A stretch of 64,000 nt of DNA from Streptomyces griseomycini (GTDB taxonomy: Bacteria; Actinomycetota; Actinomycetes; Streptomycetales; Streptomycetaceae): assembly GCF_014203535.1 (NCBI RefSeq), contig NZ_JACHJI010000001.1:620001-684000 (forward strand). Reading direction: 5' to 3'. Each line of letters opens with the position of its first letter. Position 1 is the stretch's first letter. This document shows positions 61,775 to 64,000 of this stretch, in pieces. The position numbers were made by a program, and so were the translations under genes. The notes under the pieces are model-generated. The model was not told the DNA's origin, made no database searches, and was given only the letters and a program-made list of their open reading frames with translations.

Positions 61775-62263
61775 ATGGGATCTTGGGGAACCTTGGGGCC
61801 GGCGCTGTTGTCCCTCGTCGGTGTCGCGCTCGGCGCGGCCGGGTCGCTGTTCGGCCAGTACCTCGTGTCGCGGGCGAGCACCCGACAGCTCGAGGTGCAG
61901 GAATCGGCCGCGCACCGCGCGGAGCTCAAGGACACGGTGCTGAAGTTCCTGGGCATCGCCGCGCAGGTGGAGAAGGCGGCGTTCACGCGCCCGGACCGCG
62001 GTGGCGCCCCGGTCGACGACGAGCTGGACCGGCTCGTCGACGACCTCTGGCTCGCGCAGGCGGAGATCGACCTGGCGGCCGGGAGCGAGCCCCTGCGGGG
62101 CGCCGCCTACCGCTACGCGTTCCGCCTCGCCGAAGCGGCCCGGGGCGAGGTGGCCGACGCGTCCGCGCTGCGCGGGCCGCAGGTCCGTTTCATGGACGCC
62201 GCGTACGACGACATGTGGCCCGGCCGGCGGCGGGCGGCCGGGGATCCCGCCGCCCTTCGCTGA
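61775..62263 (+). CDS. Small membrane-anchored protein of unknown function
   Basis: A 162-residue protein with an N-terminal membrane anchor (LGPALLSLVGVALGAAGSLF) followed by an amphipathic helical domain (ASTRQLEVQESAAHRAELKD; DELDRLVDDLWLAQAEIDLA; AYRYAFRLAEAARGEVADAS). This is a widespread actinobacterial layout without assigned function. The start ATG 61775 puts the anchor at the N terminus; the open frame upstream is the 3' part of the DUF397 region in another phase. Confidence 0.7.
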   Translation: MGSWGTLGPALLSLVGVALGAAGSLFGQYLVSRASTRQLEVQESAAHRAELKDTVLKFLGIAAQVEKAAFTRPDRGGAPVDDELDRLVDDLWLAQAEIDLAAGSEPLRGAAYRYAFRLAEAARGEVADASALRGPQVRFMDAAYDDMWPGRRRAAGDPAALR

Positions 62264-62352
62264 GACGGCCCCGCGGCGGCCGGCGGTGACGCCGGGGCGC
62301 GGCCCGTACGCCCGTCCGAGGCCGTGCGGGCCGCACCGGTCGGGTCACCGGG

Positions 62353-63006
62353 TCACGACTTCTCCGGGCACTCCTTCCACGCCAGGTGGTACACCGTGCT
62401 GATGTCCCCGTCCGTGGAGTCCATCGTCATGAAGCTGACCTCTTCCGGGGCCGTGGTGCCCGCGTTGACCCTCAGCTCCGTGTTGATGTTGAAGTTGCGC
62501 TGGACCCCGCAGGGCGCCCAGACCAGCTGGGCCCAGTCGGTCGTGTCCGTGGCCTGCCAGTTGTCGTCGAGGGGGCCGGTGAAGGGGTGGCTGCGGTACT
62601 GCGTGTCCGGGGAGCCCTGGAAGTAGTACGAGGCCCTCTGCGTGCCCTTCGCGCCGGGCCGGAGCGAGGCGAAGCCCCGGTAGTCGGCGCTGGCGACGGC
62701 GTAGGTGAAGCCCTGGGGGACGTGGACGACGAGGCTGAGCTGGCAGTTCTTGCGGAATGCCGTGGGGTCGGAGTCGCCGCCCGCCTGGGCGAGGTAGTCG
62801 CTGTAGGTCACGGTGAACGCGGTGTTGTCCTCGGAGACGGCGACCGCCGTCGTGCCCTGGGGACAGCCCGAGCCGTTCACCGTGGCGACCTTGATGACGA
62901 TCTTGTCCGGGGGCGGGTCCTCGAACCCGGCGGACGGGTTGTGCGCGGGTGTCGCGGCGGTGAGGAGCGTGGCCACCGCCGCGCTCAGGAGCAGGCCACC
63001 AGCCAT
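62353..63006 (-). CDS. Secreted DUF4360 protein
   Basis: A 217-residue secreted protein of the DUF4360 family. The signal peptide is GGLLLSAAVATLLTAATPAH. The domain has KIVIKVATVNGSGCPQGTTA, FTVTYSDYLAQAGGDSDPTA, FRKNCQLSLVVHVPQGFTYA and RASYYFQGSPDTQYRSHPFT, with four Cys that probably form two disulfides. Function is unknown; members are common secreted proteins of fungi and actinobacteria. The ATG at 63006 follows GGAGAA. It is transcribed divergently from the GH35 gene, with about 350 bases between them. Confidence 0.88.
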   Translation of the reverse strand: MAGGLLLSAAVATLLTAATPAHNPSAGFEDPPPDKIVIKVATVNGSGCPQGTTAVAVSEDNTAFTVTYSDYLAQAGGDSDPTAFRKNCQLSLVVHVPQGFTYAVASADYRGFASLRPGAKGTQRASYYFQGSPDTQYRSHPFTGPLDDNWQATDTTDWAQLVWAPCGVQRNFNINTELRVNAGTTAPEEVSFMTMDSTDGDISTVYHLAWKECPEKS

Positions 63007-63355
63007 GGTTCTCCATCCGTTCCGTTGCGTGGGGGGTGATGTCTCGCCTCGGTCGAGCCTCGGTCGAGCCTTGGTTGAAGCGTCATGTACATGCCAATTC
63101 GACAGGTGCACGAGCCCCGGCCCCGTGAAGGAGGCATGGAGGTGCGGTGAAGGCCGGGAGCGCTGGCATCGTATGGAGTGCGGCGACCGGCGGACAGGGT
63201 GAACTCCGGCCATTCACATCCGCCGCCCCGCAACGGGACAGACCGCCGCATACCGGCACCCCCTGTGAACGGGAGGGGGCCGGTCCGTGGACAATGGCCC
63301 ACCACGCACCCTCACGCGCGCACAGCACAGCACAGGCACCACAGGAGGCGCTCCC
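63007..63355. other. Divergent promoter region between DUF4360 and GH35 genes
   Basis: These 349 bases separate the two divergent secreted-protein genes. The short direct repeat TCGAGCCTCGGTCGAGCC (63053-63070, unit CTCGGTCGAGC) lies near the DUF4360 side. The sequence around 63070-63100 is A+T-richer and likely holds the promoter. No gene and no copy of the ATATCGAAC operator is seen. Confidence 0.5.
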
Positions 63356-64000
63356 TTGGAGCTCAGCAGGCGTACCTTCACCGCCCTGGCCGGCACGGCG
63401 GCGCTCGGTCTCGCGCTGGCCGGCAGCGGCGGGGCGGCGACCGGCCCGCGCGTGGCGCGCGCCGTGCCGACGGGGCCGCCGCCCCCTCCGCCGCGCGCGG
63501 ACGGCAGACGCCACCGGGTCGGCTTCGACCGGTACTCGATGCTGGTCGACGGCCGGCGCCTGGTGCTGTGGTCCGGCGAGATGCACCCCTTCCGGCTGCC
63601 GAGCCCGTCCCTGTGGCGGGACGTGCTGCAGAAGCTGCGCGCCCACGGGCACAACGCGGTCAGCGTCCGCGTCCCGTGGAACCACCACTCCCCCGCACCC
63701 GGGAAGTACGACTTCACCGGGGTGCGGGACCTGGACCTGTTCCTGCGCACGGCCGCCGAGGAGCGGCTGTACGTGATCCTGCGCCCGGGGCCGTACAGCG
63801 GTGCCGCCGATGTGGACGCCGACGGCTTCCCGGGGTGGCTGACGGTCGCCGAGGGCACGGCCCGCACCGCCGATCCGGCGTACCTGCTCCACGTCGACGA
63901 GTGGCTGAGCGCGGTCAACGCCATCGCCGTCCGCCACCTGTACACCAGGGGCGGCGGCACCGTGCTGCTGTACCAGATCGAGGACGGGTACGACGCCTCC
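63356..64000 (+). CDS. GH35-like beta-galactosidase, N-terminal part
   Basis: The first 215 codons of a secreted glycoside hydrolase, cut by the window end. The N terminus is a Tat-type signal (LSRRTFTALAG, then TAALGLALAGSGGAAT) followed by a Pro-rich linker. The catalytic barrel begins RLVLWSGEMHPFRLPSPSLW, NAVSVRVPWNHHSPAPGKYD and continues with YVILRPGPYSGAADVDADGF, the family 35 signature. The TTG at 63356 has a perfect AGGAGG 7 bases upstream. It probably removes galactose from plant galactans; the acid/base and nucleophile lie partly beyond the window. Confidence 0.85.
   Translation, partial: MELSRRTFTALAGTAALGLALAGSGGAATGPRVARAVPTGPPPPPPRADGRRHRVGFDRYSMLVDGRRLVLWSGEMHPFRLPSPSLWRDVLQKLRAHGHNAVSVRVPWNHHSPAPGKYDFTGVRDLDLFLRTAAEERLYVILRPGPYSGAADVDADGFPGWLTVAEGTARTADPAYLLHVDEWLSAVNAIAVRHLYTRGGGTVLLYQIEDGYDAS

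Overview
The window is a 64-kb piece of a Streptomyces chromosome, close in gene order to the part of the S. coelicolor chromosome that holds fasR-fabD-fabH-acpP-fabF. The evidence is very high G+C with strong third-position bias, GTG and TTG starts, many starts without a leader, and Streptomyces-type families such as DUF397, DUF3145, DUF4429-SHOCT and the SCO2400 family. There are no insertion sequences, integrases, phage genes, CRISPR arrays or rRNAs. One tRNA gene, tRNA-Val(UAC), is present.

Region by region. 1-8.6 kb: a PhoD-like phosphatase, small membrane proteins (DoxX, VTT/DedA-like), DUF2277, a ketopantoate reductase, a decayed TPR gene, the tRNA, a DUF4097 lipoprotein, a coiled-coil membrane protein and a zinc ribbon protein. 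8.6-11.3 kb: a NarL-type two-component pair divergent from a DedA protein, with a paired inverted repeat between them. 11.3-20.4 kb: a Ter stress-response locus (HAD hydrolase, a large fused phosphoribosyltransferase/StiP/PELOTA-like protein, a CitE-like aldolase, three TerD proteins, a TerA-like protein and a TerC/DUF475 protein), followed by a peroxiredoxin and DUF3052. 21.9-24.7 kb: aceE, pyruvate dehydrogenase E1. 25-34.6 kb: an MFS exporter with a TetR regulator, a DUF1023 hydrolase, DUF4429, an aldo/keto reductase with a MerR regulator, a GNAT relic, a serine hydrolase, a truncated DUF4232 lipoprotein and a pirin.

34.7-39.7 kb: the primary fatty acid synthesis operon fabD-fabH-acpP-fabF with its activator gene fasR directly upstream, closed by a very long terminator hairpin. 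39.8-47.7 kb: DUF3145, an SGNH lipoprotein, a cytoplasmic aldose epimerase, a LysR relic beside a LysE exporter and an EI24 protein, an Ohr/OsmC protein, a quinone-oxidoreductase-like enzyme divergent from a MarR regulator, and an SCO2400-family protein.

47.9-64 kb: sugar and plant-polysaccharide use. It holds a galactonate-dehydratase-like enolase-superfamily enzyme, a zinc alcohol dehydrogenase, a TIM-barrel-like protein of unknown function, a ChvE-MmsA-MmsB type sugar importer, a Tat-exported mutarotase, a class I/II aminotransferase with a proline-rich tail, a secreted GH43 arabinanase and the start of a GH35 beta-galactosidase. Three promoter regions here share the word ATATCGAAC in the same spaced arrangement, so one sugar regulator encoded outside the window may control them. 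A typical Streptomyces regulatory set (RsbW-like ATPase, XRE-DUF5753, DUF397) lies between the two glycosidase genes.

The best candidates for unusual biology are the Ter locus with its fused nucleoside-type enzyme and its atypical TerD, and the shared-operator sugar regulon.
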